A stretch of DNA of 64,000 nt, from positions 62,001 to 126,000 of the forward strand of contig CAZFNI010000004.1 in NCBI GenBank assembly GCA_964520655.1. The letters are read 5' to 3'. Source of the DNA: JACQQW01 sp964520655. Lineage in GTDB: Bacteria; Omnitrophota; Gorgyraeia; Zapsychrales; Fredricksoniimonadaceae. The translations under genes were made by a program, and so were the position numbers. The first letter of the stretch is position 1; the number at the start of each line of letters is the position of its first letter. Under the pieces are notes generated by a model, which was not told where the DNA came from, made no database searches, and was given only the letters and a program-made list of their open reading frames with translations. Positions 17,299 through 26,739 of this stretch are shown in pieces.

Positions 17299-18413
17299 CC
17301 CTGCTTGTTTTTATTATCATTTTAGGACTGCTGGTACTTGTGCATGAGTGGGGTCATTTCATTACCGCGAAAAAATGCGGTGTTAAGGTCGAACAGTTTG
17401 CTTTGGGTTTTGGTCCCAAGCTCTATAGTTTTGTCCATGAAGGAACAGAGTTTTTGTGGTGCGCTATTCCCCTGGGTGGGTTTGTGAAGATGGCTGGCGA
17501 CGAGAGGGATAAATGCAAAGGCACCAAGGATGAATATTTTTCACAAAGCGTCGGTAGCCGCGCGTTGATCGTCCTTATGGGGCCTGTTGTCAATGCGGTT
17601 CTGGCCTATCTGTGTTTTTGGGTCGTGTTCATGATCGGTTTCGTGGATGTGGATGCTTCGGCCAAGAAAGTGCCTCCATTTGTCGGGCAGGTGATCGAAG
17701 GGTCCGCGGCGGCGAAGGCTGGTTTAAGGACGGGCGATAAGATCGTCTCGATTGACGGCAAGCCCATTGCGCATTGGCCGGACCTGCAGGATTATGTGAT
17801 GGATTCAACGACGCCGGTGCTGAATTTTCTGGTCGAGCGGGAACATGCACCTGTCGCGATCGCCATCAGCCCCAAAGTTGAAAAGCAAAAGGATATTTTT
17901 GGGAAAGAGCACAGTACGCGCAGGATCGGTGTCGGCCCTGTCCAGATCAAGGATAACAGCGACGTGGTCATTATCCGGCTTGGTCCGATAGGGGCATTTA
18001 AAAGGGCGGGCGAGGAATTTTTGGATATATCCGGCAAGACGTATAAGGCGTTATATGAGATGTGCATCGGGCTGCGCAGTCCCAAAGAAGCCATGGGGAT
18101 CGTGGGGATGTTCTTTGTGATCAAGTTCGCGCTTACGGTGAGTTTTGCGTTTTTACTGCATATCGTCGGGGTGATATCGTTGAGCTTGGCGATCTTTAAT
18201 TTACTGCCATTGATCCCGTTAGACGGAGGGCATTTATTATTGCTGGGCATTGAAAAGATCCGCGGTAAAGCATTGTCGGTCACGGCAGATGTGATGATCA
18301 CGCGGGTTGGATTCGGTTTGATCTTGATGTTAGCGGCGTTCGTGTTTTACGTTGATTTTGATCGCATCGGTGTGATCGAGAAAATAACTCATTTTTTTAA
18401 ACCGGCCGGTTAA
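17295..18413 (+). CDS. rseP: site-2 intramembrane metalloprotease RseP
   Basis: Zinc protease that cleaves transmembrane segments, typically anti-sigma factors or signal peptides. I take the ATG at 17295 (AAGGTG upstream, ATGA overlap with dxr), giving 372 residues. The zinc motif HEWGH is at 17-21 in the first membrane span. The third ligand is in NLLPLIPLDGGHLLLL near residue 305. One PDZ domain is visible (about 125-205, GSAAAKAGLRTGDKIVSIDGKPI), whereas E. coli RseP has two. Placement after dxr is the standard context. Confidence 0.94.
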   Translation: MTLLVFIIILGLLVLVHEWGHFITAKKCGVKVEQFALGFGPKLYSFVHEGTEFLWCAIPLGGFVKMAGDERDKCKGTKDEYFSQSVGSRALIVLMGPVVNAVLAYLCFWVVFMIGFVDVDASAKKVPPFVGQVIEGSAAAKAGLRTGDKIVSIDGKPIAHWPDLQDYVMDSTTPVLNFLVEREHAPVAIAISPKVEKQKDIFGKEHSTRRIGVGPVQIKDNSDVVIIRLGPIGAFKRAGEEFLDISGKTYKALYEMCIGLRSPKEAMGIVGMFFVIKFALTVSFAFLLHIVGVISLSLAIFNLLPLIPLDGGHLLLLGIEKIRGKALSVTADVMITRVGFGLILMLAAFVFYVDFDRIGVIEKITHFFKPAG

Positions 18414-18425
18414 AAGGAAAAGATT

Positions 18426-19709
18426 ATGCCTCCACAACAAATGGGCGGAAAAGAGATGAAGGAGCTAGTCCAGGCGTATTTGATCAATAAGACGAATTTC
18501 TTAAAGGTCAAGGACAGTATGGATGATGACGGACTACGCAGGTTTGTCGACGGTGCGATCACGACGCTGTGTGCGGAAAAGCAATTGTCAGTGACCTTTG
18601 ATGACCGCATGAAGATCATCCGCGAGCTTGTCAGCGGGGTTGTGAGCTTGGGGCCTTTGCGTCCTTTGATCGAGGATCCGACGATCACCGAGATCATGGT
18701 CAACGGTCATCGGACAGTCTATATCCAGCGTAACGGGAAGATCGAGAAAACGAATGTGATGTTTGATGACAATCAATCGCTGATGCATACGATCCAAAAG
18801 ATCTTAGCCGCGTCACATTCCAGCCGCCGCGTGGATGAAAGTTCTCCCTATGTGGATTTCTCTATGACGGACGGTTCGCGCGTGAATGTTATCCTTCCGC
18901 CTTGTTCACCGGTGGGACCGGTCATGACGATCCGTAAGTTTTCCAGGGACCTGACCTCGATCGATGATCTGATCGAGCGCAAGACGTTGAATAAGCAGAT
19001 GGCGGCTTTTTTGATCGCGGCCATCAAGGCCAAGCTCAATATTATTTTCTGCGGATCTACGGGGAGCGGTAAAACGACGTTGCTCAACGTTCTCTCCAGT
19101 CATATCCCGTCTCATGAACGCATCATCACCATTGAGGATACGGCGGAATTGCGTTTGATGCAGGAACATGTCGTGTCGCTGCAATCCAAGGTGGCGAATA
19201 TCGAAGGTAAAGGGGTTGTGTCGATCCGCGATCTATTTGTTAATTCTCTGCGCATGCGTCCTGACCGTTTGATCATTGGGGAAGTTCGCGGGGAGGAGAT
19301 CCTGGATCTGGTGCAATCTATTTCCTCCGGTCACTCCGGTTCTTTGGGGATCGTCCACGGAGATTCGCCGCAAGAGTGCTTTAACCGTATGGTGACGATG
19401 ATGCTCATGTCCGGTATCCGTTTATCCGGAGAACAGATCCGCAATCAGCTAGCAACGGCGATCGATCTGATCGTCTACGCTGAGTTGTATATGGATGGGG
19501 TTCGCCGCGTCACGAATATCACCGACCTGCGATTTGATAAAGAGACCAACTCGATCGCTTTAGAGGATATTTTTACATTCAAGCAAGAACGCATTGATGA
19601 AAATAATAAGGTAGTCGGTGACTGGGTGATGATCAAAAAGAAACCATCCTGTTATCATAAATTCGTTAAACGCAATATCCCGCTGCCGGGGTTTTTTGAA
19701 GGGGCTTAA
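18426..19709 (+). CDS. CpaF/TadA-type secretion ATPase, orphan
   Basis: A hexameric type II/IV secretion ATPase of the CpaF/TadA branch. The N-terminal domain has VSLGPLRPLIEDPTITEIMVNG, characteristic of CpaF. Walker A is GSTGSGKTTLLN (around residue 205-215), followed by the Asp-box ITIEDTAELR, Walker B LIIGEVRGEE and the His box SGHSGSLGIVHGDS. No tad/flp pilus genes are near, so its partners are elsewhere or it works with other membrane proteins. The C-terminus, beyond the ATPase fold, ends in a basic stretch KKKPSCYHKFVKRN. GGAAAAG Shine-Dalgarno upstream. Confidence 0.88.
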   Translation: MPPQQMGGKEMKELVQAYLINKTNFLKVKDSMDDDGLRRFVDGAITTLCAEKQLSVTFDDRMKIIRELVSGVVSLGPLRPLIEDPTITEIMVNGHRTVYIQRNGKIEKTNVMFDDNQSLMHTIQKILAASHSSRRVDESSPYVDFSMTDGSRVNVILPPCSPVGPVMTIRKFSRDLTSIDDLIERKTLNKQMAAFLIAAIKAKLNIIFCGSTGSGKTTLLNVLSSHIPSHERIITIEDTAELRLMQEHVVSLQSKVANIEGKGVVSIRDLFVNSLRMRPDRLIIGEVRGEEILDLVQSISSGHSGSLGIVHGDSPQECFNRMVTMMLMSGIRLSGEQIRNQLATAIDLIVYAELYMDGVRRVTNITDLRFDKETNSIALEDIFTFKQERIDENNKVVGDWVMIKKKPSCYHKFVKRNIPLPGFFEGA

Positions 19710-19712
19710 GTC

Positions 19713-20951
19713 ATGTATTGGTCAAAATGTTTTATCCCGACGCTTAAAGAGAATCCCGCTGGGACTGAGGCTGTCAGCCATGCCTTGAGCCTGCGCGCTG
19801 GTCTTGTGCATATGCTGACCTCAGGGGTCTATTCGTATTTGCCATTAGGCTACAGGGTGCTTTCGAAAGTCCAGACGATCATCCGCGAGGAAATGAACGC
19901 GATCGGCTGCCATGAGCTGTTGATGCCGGCATTGCATCCCATTGATATTTGGAAAAAAACAGGTCGCGATGAGACGCTTAAGGAAGTCATGATCTCCTTC
20001 GATGATAAAAAGGGGAGGCGTATGTGCCTGGGGCCGACCCACGAAGAGATCATCACGACCATTGCCAAAGATTATATCCAAAGCTACCGCCAGCTGCCGG
20101 TGACGCTTTATCAGATCCAGTCTAAATTCCGTGATGAGATCCGCACCCGCTACGGCATTGTCCGGGCGTGCGAGTTCATCATGAAAGACGCGTATAGTTT
20201 TGATACGACGTGGGAGGGGCTAAAGAAGAATTATGATCTGCAGCTGGAGGCCTATAAAAAGATCTTCAAGCGCTGCGGGCTGGAGGTGTTAGTCGTATCC
20301 GCTGACAGCGGGGCGATGGGCGGCAGCGTGTCCCATGAATTCCTTGTCCCTGCGTCGATCGGTGAAGATGCGGTATGGGTCAATGCCAAGAGCGGTCAGA
20401 TCATTAAGGATGAGGAGGGCAAGGCGCCGTCGGGAGATGGTTGGGAGAAAAAGGTGGCCATTGAATTAGGTCATATTTTTCAGCTTGGCACGAAATATTC
20501 CGATGCGTTAGGAGCGGTCTTTTTAGATGAGCATGGAAAGCAGCAGCCCATGATCATGGGCTGTTACGGGATCGGTGTCAGTCGTTTACTGGCCGCGGTC
20601 ATTGAAGCCAATAATGATCCACAGGGGATCATCTGGCCGTCGGGTATCGCGCCATTTGATGTGCAGATCGTCCCTGTTCAGGCAAGCGATCCGGTCGCCA
20701 TGGAATTAGCGAACAGGTATTTGAAAGAATTGACGGATGCGGGGTTGGATGTGCTGGTGGATGACCGCGACGAAAGTGCCGGCCGCAAGTTCAATGATGC
20801 GGATTTGATCGGCATCCCCTGGAGGGTGACGATCGGCAAACGTATGCTCGCTCAGGGCCAGGTGGAGATCAAGAATCGACGCACAGGCGAGGTCATTGCC
20901 GTGCCCAAAGATCAATTAAGGGAAGCGTTGCTGGAAGCATGTCAACACTGA
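19713..20951 (+). CDS. proS: prolyl-tRNA synthetase lacking the insertion (editing) domain
   Basis: Charges tRNA-Pro. The 412-residue protein has class II motif 1 (GVYSYLPLGYRVLSKVQ), motif 2 (KFRDEIRTRYGIVRACEFIMKDAYSF), motif 3 (MGCYGIGVSRLLAAVIEAN) and the C-terminal anticodon-binding domain (about 310-412). In the 570-residue E. coli form a ~180-residue INS domain that deacylates Ala-tRNA-Pro lies between motifs 2 and 3. Here the segment between HEFLVPASIGEDAVWV and ELGHIFQLGTKYSDALGA is about 40 residues, so editing in cis is absent. Short forms like this are known from several groups, such as Alphaproteobacteria. Overlaps rimP by 13 bases. Confidence 0.94.
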   Translation: MYWSKCFIPTLKENPAGTEAVSHALSLRAGLVHMLTSGVYSYLPLGYRVLSKVQTIIREEMNAIGCHELLMPALHPIDIWKKTGRDETLKEVMISFDDKKGRRMCLGPTHEEIITTIAKDYIQSYRQLPVTLYQIQSKFRDEIRTRYGIVRACEFIMKDAYSFDTTWEGLKKNYDLQLEAYKKIFKRCGLEVLVVSADSGAMGGSVSHEFLVPASIGEDAVWVNAKSGQIIKDEEGKAPSGDGWEKKVAIELGHIFQLGTKYSDALGAVFLDEHGKQQPMIMGCYGIGVSRLLAAVIEANNDPQGIIWPSGIAPFDVQIVPVQASDPVAMELANRYLKELTDAGLDVLVDDRDESAGRKFNDADLIGIPWRVTIGKRMLAQGQVEIKNRRTGEVIAVPKDQLREALLEACQH

Positions 20952-21409
20952 CGACAGAAGAGATCATTGCTAAGATTGAACGTTTAAGCGCCCCTTTGCT
21001 GGAGGCGGCCGGAGTGGACTTGGTCGAATTAGGCGTGGGGCGTCATAAGGCGGATGTGAACATTGTGTTCATGGCCGATAAACCGCAGGGCGGTATTACC
21101 ATCCAGGAATGCGCTGCGCTTAACCGGGCTATCGTTGAGGCGATCGACGCGGATGGTTTTCTGGGAGAGGATTATTCGTTGGAATTCTCTTCCCCGGGAC
21201 TGGACAGGCCACTTAGAGATCGAAAGGATTTCTTAAGGAATCTTGGATGGGAAGTGCGCGTAGAACTGCGGGAGTCCGTTGAAGGGAAAAAAGGATGGGC
21301 AGGAAAGCTCGTCAGGGTTAATACAGGGGATGTGGTCTTATTAACAAAACAAAAAAAAGAAATCGTTGTGCCATTATCTGTGATCGTAAGAGCAGTGTTG
21401 GACATCTAA
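20939..21409 (+). CDS. rimP: ribosome maturation factor RimP
   Basis: Assists late assembly of the 30S subunit. The 156-residue protein shows the family signatures LEAAGVDLVELGVGRHKADV, the ECAALNRAIVEAID block, and the YSLEFSSPGLDRPLRDRKDF motif, followed by a C-terminal SH3-like domain (about 95-156). The proS-rimP-nusA-infB order is close to the common rimP-nusA-infB arrangement and supports the call. Start is an ATG within the last codons of proS. Confidence 0.93.
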   Translation: MSTLTTEEIIAKIERLSAPLLEAAGVDLVELGVGRHKADVNIVFMADKPQGGITIQECAALNRAIVEAIDADGFLGEDYSLEFSSPGLDRPLRDRKDFLRNLGWEVRVELRESVEGKKGWAGKLVRVNTGDVVLLTKQKKEIVVPLSVIVRAVLDI

Positions 21410-21424
21410 GAAGGGAAAAATAGT

Positions 21425-22468
21425 ATGGATTCAGAATTATTGACGATCTTGGAACAATTAGAGCGCGACAAGGGTATCGATAAAGAGACCCTGATCAGCG
21501 CTGTTGAGGCGGCGGTTGCTTCCGCGGCCAAAAAATTGTGGACGGTGGATAAGGAGCAGGATGTGACGGTCGTATTGGACCGCAAGACCGGGAAATTATC
21601 CGCGTTCGCCGGAAAGCAGGAGATCCATTCCAGCGAATTCGGCCGTATCGCCGCCCAGACCGCCAAACAGGTGGTCATTCAGAAGATCCGTGAAGCGGAG
21701 AAAGACGTGGTCTTCAATGAGTACAATGTCCGCCAGGGCCAGATCATCAGCGGCGCGGTGTACCGTTTTGAGCGCGGCAATATCGTCGTTGATCTGGGAA
21801 AGACAGAAGCGCTGATCCCGCGCGGAGAGCAGTCGAATAAGGAAGAGTTCCGTCAGGGCGAGCGTATCCGCGCGTATTTGCTGGAGGTGCGTAAGGATAT
21901 TCGCGGCCCGCAGATCATTCTTTCTCGTTCCAATCCCAACTTCGTCAAACGTTTGTTTGAATTGGAAGTGCCGGAGATCTATGAAGGGATCATTGAGATC
22001 AAAGCGATCGCGCGTGATCCGGGTGAGCGCACCAAGATCGCGGTGTATTCCAAAGATGACAAGATCGATTGCGTGGGCGCGTGCGTTGGGATGCGCGGAT
22101 CCCGTGTGAAGAATATTGTTTTGGAATTACACGGCGAAAAGATTGACATAGTCCGCTATTCAGAGGATATTAAAGAGTATATCCAGGCGGCATTATCGCC
22201 CGCGGAGATATCCCAGATGCAGCTGATCTCGGATGAAAAACGGGTGAATATCATTGTGGATGAGGACCAGCTGTCGTTGGCCATCGGCAAATACGGCCAG
22301 AATGTCCGTTTAGCCGGTAAACTGGTCGGTTGGGACCTGGACATTTATTCCGCGAAACAGTGGGAAGAAAAACAAAAAAATGCTGAAGCGCAGGAAAGTG
22401 GTTTGACCTCCGCCAAGCCAGAAGCTATCCCTGCGGATGAAGATGATGCCCAGGAAGAAGATGCATAA
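21425..22468 (+). CDS. nusA: transcription termination/antitermination factor NusA
   Basis: RNA-polymerase-associated factor for pausing, termination and antitermination. The 347-residue protein has the N-terminal RNAP-binding domain (1-120), an S1 domain (about 125-195, GQIISGAVYRFERGNIVVDLGKTEALIP), and two KH domains (about 215-325, with GACVGMRGSRVKNIVLELHGEKID and LAIGKYGQNVRLAGKLVGW). A short acidic tail (EDDAQEEDA) replaces the long acidic repeats found in some proteobacteria. AAGGG Shine-Dalgarno 16 bases after rimP. Confidence 0.96.
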   Translation: MDSELLTILEQLERDKGIDKETLISAVEAAVASAAKKLWTVDKEQDVTVVLDRKTGKLSAFAGKQEIHSSEFGRIAAQTAKQVVIQKIREAEKDVVFNEYNVRQGQIISGAVYRFERGNIVVDLGKTEALIPRGEQSNKEEFRQGERIRAYLLEVRKDIRGPQIILSRSNPNFVKRLFELEVPEIYEGIIEIKAIARDPGERTKIAVYSKDDKIDCVGACVGMRGSRVKNIVLELHGEKIDIVRYSEDIKEYIQAALSPAEISQMQLISDEKRVNIIVDEDQLSLAIGKYGQNVRLAGKLVGWDLDIYSAKQWEEKQKNAEAQESGLTSAKPEAIPADEDDAQEEDA

Positions 22469-22490
22469 ACAATTCTTAGGAAGGTAATGT

Positions 22491-25001
22491 ATGCGCATTG
22501 CAGATCTAGCTAAAGAACTAAAGATCACCGAGGCTCGCATTTTAAACAAGATCAAAGATCTTAAATTGCGGACCAAGGATGGTCTGGAAATAACCGCGGG
22601 TGTGGAGATGATCGTCCGTGATGCCCTGGCTGATGAGGGCATTGGGGCGCGTATTGTCGAGCCAGAACCTGTGAAGAAGACCGTTAAGAAAACAGCTGCC
22701 AAATCCACATCGACGGCCAAGACCAAGACCGCCGCGAAGGCGAAAGATGGTGCTGCTAAGAAAGAGGGCGAGCCCAAGGATAAAGAAGGGGCTAAGGCTG
22801 CTGTCAAGAAAACAGCTAAATCTTCCAAGTCTAAAAAATCTCCGATCGTGGAGAAGATCATTGTGGCCAAATCCGGCCCGCTGCCAAAGGTTGAGCCTCC
22901 AAAGCCTGTGGCCGCTCCGGTAAAGGTGGAGGCGCCCAAGCCTGTTCCGCCTAAAGTTGAACCTCCCAGGGTTGAAGCTGTTGTCAAGCCTGTGGTTGTG
23001 GAGCCGGTTAAGGCAGAGCCGCCAAAGGTCGATGTTTCCAATGTTGTCACTCCGCCGGGGACCCCTGTTTTTGATCCGATCAAGAAAAAACCCCGTGTGG
23101 ACGAACCATTTGTAACGGTTAAACCATTGGTCAAGAAGCGGCGTAAATTTGAAGGGGAAGCGTCGGGAGCTGGTCCAAGGGATCACAAGCCATCGACAAG
23201 CATTGACGCGGCCGGCCAAACAGCGGCGGCGCAAGGGCCACTCGTGGATGTGGAGTTAACGATCCCTATTTCCGTTAAAGATTTTGCCGCGCGCACCAAT
23301 CAGAAATTGAACGTGGTCTTAAAACGTTTGCTGGATATGGGCGTTTTTGCCAATATTAATCAGAACTTAGGCGAAGACCTGGTCTTAAAGCTGGCTTCTG
23401 CTTTTGGGATCAATGTCCTTAAGACGAAGACCCAGGAAGAAGCTGTCGTTGATCTGCATGCTCAGGAAAAAGATGATCCGGCCTCATTAAGGCCTCGTGC
23501 TCCGGTTGTCACCTTTATGGGGCATGTTGATCATGGGAAAACATCGTTGTTGGATGCTATCCGTTCAGCGCGTGTTGCTCAAGGGGAACACGGGGGTATC
23601 ACCCAGCATATCGGGGCTTATTCTGTTGAAGTCCCCAGCGGCGGGCATATCACATTCTTAGATACTCCCGGCCATGAGGCTTTTACTGCCATGCGTTCCC
23701 GCGGGGCTCACATCACGGACATGGTTGTGCTTGTTGTTGCGGCGGATGAAGGGATCATGCCTCAGACCGAGGAGGCGATCGATCACGCCCGCGCGGCCAA
23801 TGTGCCGATCATCGTGGCGTTAAACAAGATCGATAAAAAGACAGCCAACCCAGACCGGGTGAAAAAACAATTGGCGGAGCGTGATCTGTCCGCGGAAGAT
23901 TGGGGTGGTAAGGTCGGTGTCGTGGGGGTATCGGCCCTGACGGGCGAAGGCATCAATGACCTCTTAAGCCGTATTCTGCTGGAAGCTGAGATCCTGGAAT
24001 TAAAAGCGAATCCGTCAAAGAAAGCCTCTGGTATTGTCATTGAAGCGCATGTCAGCAAGGGTCGCGGGGCGATCGCCTCCATGATCGTTCAAAGTGGGAC
24101 ATTGCGTGAAGGCGATGCCATTGTCGTCGGTCCTTATGCCGGACGCGTGAAGGCGATGCTTGATGACAGGGAACGTCCGATCAAGGAAGCGGGACCATCC
24201 AAACCTGTTGAGATATTAGGCTTGTCTGAAGTCCCTGCGGCAGGCGAGATGTTCTATGTTGTCGCGGATGAAAAGACCGCGCGCGAGATCGCCGCTGATC
24301 GTCAGGAAAAGATCAAGAATGAAAAATTGTCCGGTACAGCGAAAGTCTCTCTCGAAGAATTATACGCTCAGATCCAGGAAGGTCACATCAAGGAAATGCG
24401 CGTTGTCATCAAGGGCGATGTGCAGGGTTCCCTGGAAGCGCTGAAAGAATCTTTATCCAAGATACCGACCAATGAGGTCAAGCTGCGTTTTATGCATGTT
24501 GGCGTCGGCGATGTTAATTCTTCGGATGTGATCCTGGCCATGGCCTCTCAGGCGGTCATCATTGCTTTTAATGTCGGGATCGATACAAAAGCCCGTCAGG
24601 AAATGGAAAAGACTCCTGTTGATGTGCGTCAATACCGCATCATCTATGACGCGGTCGAGGATGTGCACAAAGCCTTGGAAGGGCTGCTGGCGCCGAAACT
24701 CAAACGCCATTTCGTGGCCAAGGTGGAGATCCGCAATGTGTTCAAATTAAGCAAGAGCGGCATTGTCGCCGGGTGTTACGTCCAGAAGGGTAAGATCCGC
24801 CACAAGTCCCAGGTGGATGTGTTGCGCAACGGCGCGGTTGTCTTTACGGGTCATTTAAGCAGTCTGAAGCGTTTTAAAGACGACGTGAAGGAAGTCGGGG
24901 AAGGTTTTGAATGCGGTATCACCGTCGCGAATTTTAATGAGATCCAGGTCGGGGATATCATCGAAGCCTTTGATATTGAATCCATTGCTCGAAAGTTATA
25001 A
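22491..25001 (+). CDS. infB: translation initiation factor IF-2
   Basis: GTPase that brings initiator tRNA to the 30S subunit. The 836-residue protein has the IF2N domain at the start (MRIADLAKELKITEARILNKI), a long Lys/Ala then Pro/Val/Glu low-complexity linker (about 55-210), a second IF2N-like segment (about 255-320), the G domain (G1 GHVDHGKTS near 344, G3 DTPGHEAF, G4 NKID, G5 SALTG) and C-terminal domains II-IV. AGGAAGG Shine-Dalgarno. Long antisense reading frames over the linker are composition artefacts. Confidence 0.97.
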   Translation: MRIADLAKELKITEARILNKIKDLKLRTKDGLEITAGVEMIVRDALADEGIGARIVEPEPVKKTVKKTAAKSTSTAKTKTAAKAKDGAAKKEGEPKDKEGAKAAVKKTAKSSKSKKSPIVEKIIVAKSGPLPKVEPPKPVAAPVKVEAPKPVPPKVEPPRVEAVVKPVVVEPVKAEPPKVDVSNVVTPPGTPVFDPIKKKPRVDEPFVTVKPLVKKRRKFEGEASGAGPRDHKPSTSIDAAGQTAAAQGPLVDVELTIPISVKDFAARTNQKLNVVLKRLLDMGVFANINQNLGEDLVLKLASAFGINVLKTKTQEEAVVDLHAQEKDDPASLRPRAPVVTFMGHVDHGKTSLLDAIRSARVAQGEHGGITQHIGAYSVEVPSGGHITFLDTPGHEAFTAMRSRGAHITDMVVLVVAADEGIMPQTEEAIDHARAANVPIIVALNKIDKKTANPDRVKKQLAERDLSAEDWGGKVGVVGVSALTGEGINDLLSRILLEAEILELKANPSKKASGIVIEAHVSKGRGAIASMIVQSGTLREGDAIVVGPYAGRVKAMLDDRERPIKEAGPSKPVEILGLSEVPAAGEMFYVVADEKTAREIAADRQEKIKNEKLSGTAKVSLEELYAQIQEGHIKEMRVVIKGDVQGSLEALKESLSKIPTNEVKLRFMHVGVGDVNSSDVILAMASQAVIIAFNVGIDTKARQEMEKTPVDVRQYRIIYDAVEDVHKALEGLLAPKLKRHFVAKVEIRNVFKLSKSGIVAGCYVQKGKIRHKSQVDVLRNGAVVFTGHLSSLKRFKDDVKEVGEGFECGITVANFNEIQVGDIIEAFDIESIARKL

Positions 25002-25009
25002 GCATCGTT

Positions 25010-25996
25010 ATGTCTAAACGTGTTTTCTCAGCCATGCGTCCGACAGGCAAGCTGCACCTAGGCCACCTGTTGGGCGCATTGCATAATTGGGTCGTTCTGC
25101 AGCGCGACTATGAGTGCGTTTACAGCATCGCCGACTGGCATGCCTTGATGGGGGAGTATGAGAACCCTAAAGAGATCAGGCGCAACATTGTGGATATGGC
25201 CATTGACTGGATCGCCTGCGGCATCGACCCAAAGAAAAGCATCATCTATGTCCAAAGCGATGTTAAGGAGCATCTGGAGCTGCAGATGATCCTTTCGTGT
25301 TTAACTCCTTTGGGATGGCTGGAGAGAAATCCGACCTATAAAGAACAACTGCGTGAGATCACCACTCGAGATCTGCAGACCTACGCGTTCTTGGGATATC
25401 CAGTCCTTCAAGCCGCAGACATCTTGTTGTACAAAGCTGATGCCGTGCCGATCGGCGAGGATCAGCTTCCCCATTTGGAATTGTGCCGGGAGATCGCCCG
25501 CCGTTTCAATTTTCTTTATAAGAAAGAAGTGTTCGCCGACTGTAAAGCGATCATGACTCAAACGCCGAGATTGCTGGGGACGGACAATCGCAAGATGAGC
25601 AAAAGTTACGGCAATACGATCAATTTGTCTCATGAGCCCTCTGAAGTCAATGGTGTCGTTGCCAAGATGATCACGGATCCCAAACGTTTGCGCAAAACAG
25701 ATCCTGGTCACCCGGATGAGTGCAATGTGTTTAGCTATTATTCCACGCTGGCTGATGAAGCGGTGAAGGCAGAATGCCGCCAGTGGTGCACGACGGCACA
25801 GAAGGGTTGCACAGACTGCAAGAAAGAGCTCGCCGGTATTATCAATGATAAAGTCCTGGCTCCGATCTTAGAAAAACGCCGGGCATTGCTGGCTAAAACA
25901 GATACGGTCGAAGATATCCTAAACGACGGGGCGAAAAAAGCCCGGGCCATTGCCCAAGAGACAATGGCGCAAGTCCGCGAGGCTGTTCTTTCATGA
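25010..25996 (+). CDS. trpS: tryptophanyl-tRNA synthetase
   Basis: Class I synthetase charging tRNA-Trp. The 328-residue protein has the HIGH-equivalent MRPTGKLHLGHLLGAL near the N-terminus, the tryptophan-pocket stretch GYPVLQAADILLYKADAVPIGEDQ (key part PVLQAADILLY), and the KMSKS loop DNRKMSKSYGN. It also has a small cysteine cluster (CRQWCTTAQKGCTDCKKEL, about 258-276), which could bind a metal; most bacterial TrpRS lack this. It lies 8 bases after infB and overlaps the scpA start by four bases. Confidence 0.95.
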   Translation: MSKRVFSAMRPTGKLHLGHLLGALHNWVVLQRDYECVYSIADWHALMGEYENPKEIRRNIVDMAIDWIACGIDPKKSIIYVQSDVKEHLELQMILSCLTPLGWLERNPTYKEQLREITTRDLQTYAFLGYPVLQAADILLYKADAVPIGEDQLPHLELCREIARRFNFLYKKEVFADCKAIMTQTPRLLGTDNRKMSKSYGNTINLSHEPSEVNGVVAKMITDPKRLRKTDPGHPDECNVFSYYSTLADEAVKAECRQWCTTAQKGCTDCKKELAGIINDKVLAPILEKRRALLAKTDTVEDILNDGAKKARAIAQETMAQVREAVLS

Positions 25997-26736
25997 ACTA
26001 TAAACTGCAATTAGAGAAATTTGAAGGCCCTCTGGACCTGTTGCTGTTCTTGATCAAGAAGAATGACATTGACATTTGCGACATACCGATCAGTGAGATC
26101 ACTGACCAGTACATGGAATATATTGAGATGATGAAGATGCTCGATCTGGATGTCGTCGGTGATTTTTTGGTCATGGCCGCGACATTGCTTCAGATCAAAT
26201 CACGCATGCTGCTTCCGCCGGACCCACTGGCGGTCGAGGAACCGGTTGACCCTCGCGCTCAATTAGTTCAGCGTCTGCAGGAGTATGAACAGTTCAAGCT
26301 GATCGCGGACCAGTTAAAGTCCAAAGAATCTTTCCGTCAGGACCTTTTTAACCGAGCGGTCGATGAAGAGAAGTTGGAACAGATCAAACAGGATTCACAG
26401 GAGGTGTTCTTTGAGGCCTCATTGTTCGATCTGATCAATGCGTTGACATCGGCGTTAAAGAATACGGGTGAGAAGAAGACATATGACATCAAGTCCGAAG
26501 AATACACGATCGAAGGGAAGATCCATACATTGCTGCATATTCTAGTTGAAAAGCCAGAGCTTAGCTTGACAGAGCTTTTTTCCAAGGCCAGCCATAAGGG
26601 TGAGATGGTGGTCATTTTTGTCGCGATCCTGGAATTGATCCGATTGAAAGAAGTCGTTGTGCTCCAGCGTCGGCAATTCGATGATATCATCATCAGGCGC
26701 AATATCCTAAACGAACAGCCGGAACAATCAATTTAG
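25993..26736 (+). CDS. scpA: segregation and condensation protein A (kleisin)
   Basis: Kleisin subunit that bridges SMC heads and takes part in chromosome condensation and segregation. The N-terminus has the family signature LEKFEGPLDLLLFLIKKNDIDI, then IPISEITDQYMEYI and the MAATLLQIKSRMLLP block. The C-terminal winged-helix (VVIFVAILELIRLKEVVVLQ) is also typical. Length 247 is normal. In most genomes scpB follows; here ruvB follows after 3 bases, so scpB must be elsewhere. The ATG overlaps the trpS stop. Confidence 0.93.
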   Translation: MNYKLQLEKFEGPLDLLLFLIKKNDIDICDIPISEITDQYMEYIEMMKMLDLDVVGDFLVMAATLLQIKSRMLLPPDPLAVEEPVDPRAQLVQRLQEYEQFKLIADQLKSKESFRQDLFNRAVDEEKLEQIKQDSQEVFFEASLFDLINALTSALKNTGEKKTYDIKSEEYTIEGKIHTLLHILVEKPELSLTELFSKASHKGEMVVIFVAILELIRLKEVVVLQRRQFDDIIIRRNILNEQPEQSI

Positions 26737-26739
26737 ATT

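Noticed and set aside
22310..23234. Two long minus-strand open frames (274 and 230 codons) opposite infB
   Set aside because: They mirror the low-complexity Lys/Ala/Pro/Val linker of IF-2; repetitive Gly/Thr or Arg/Leu translations, no ribosome site, and infB is certain.
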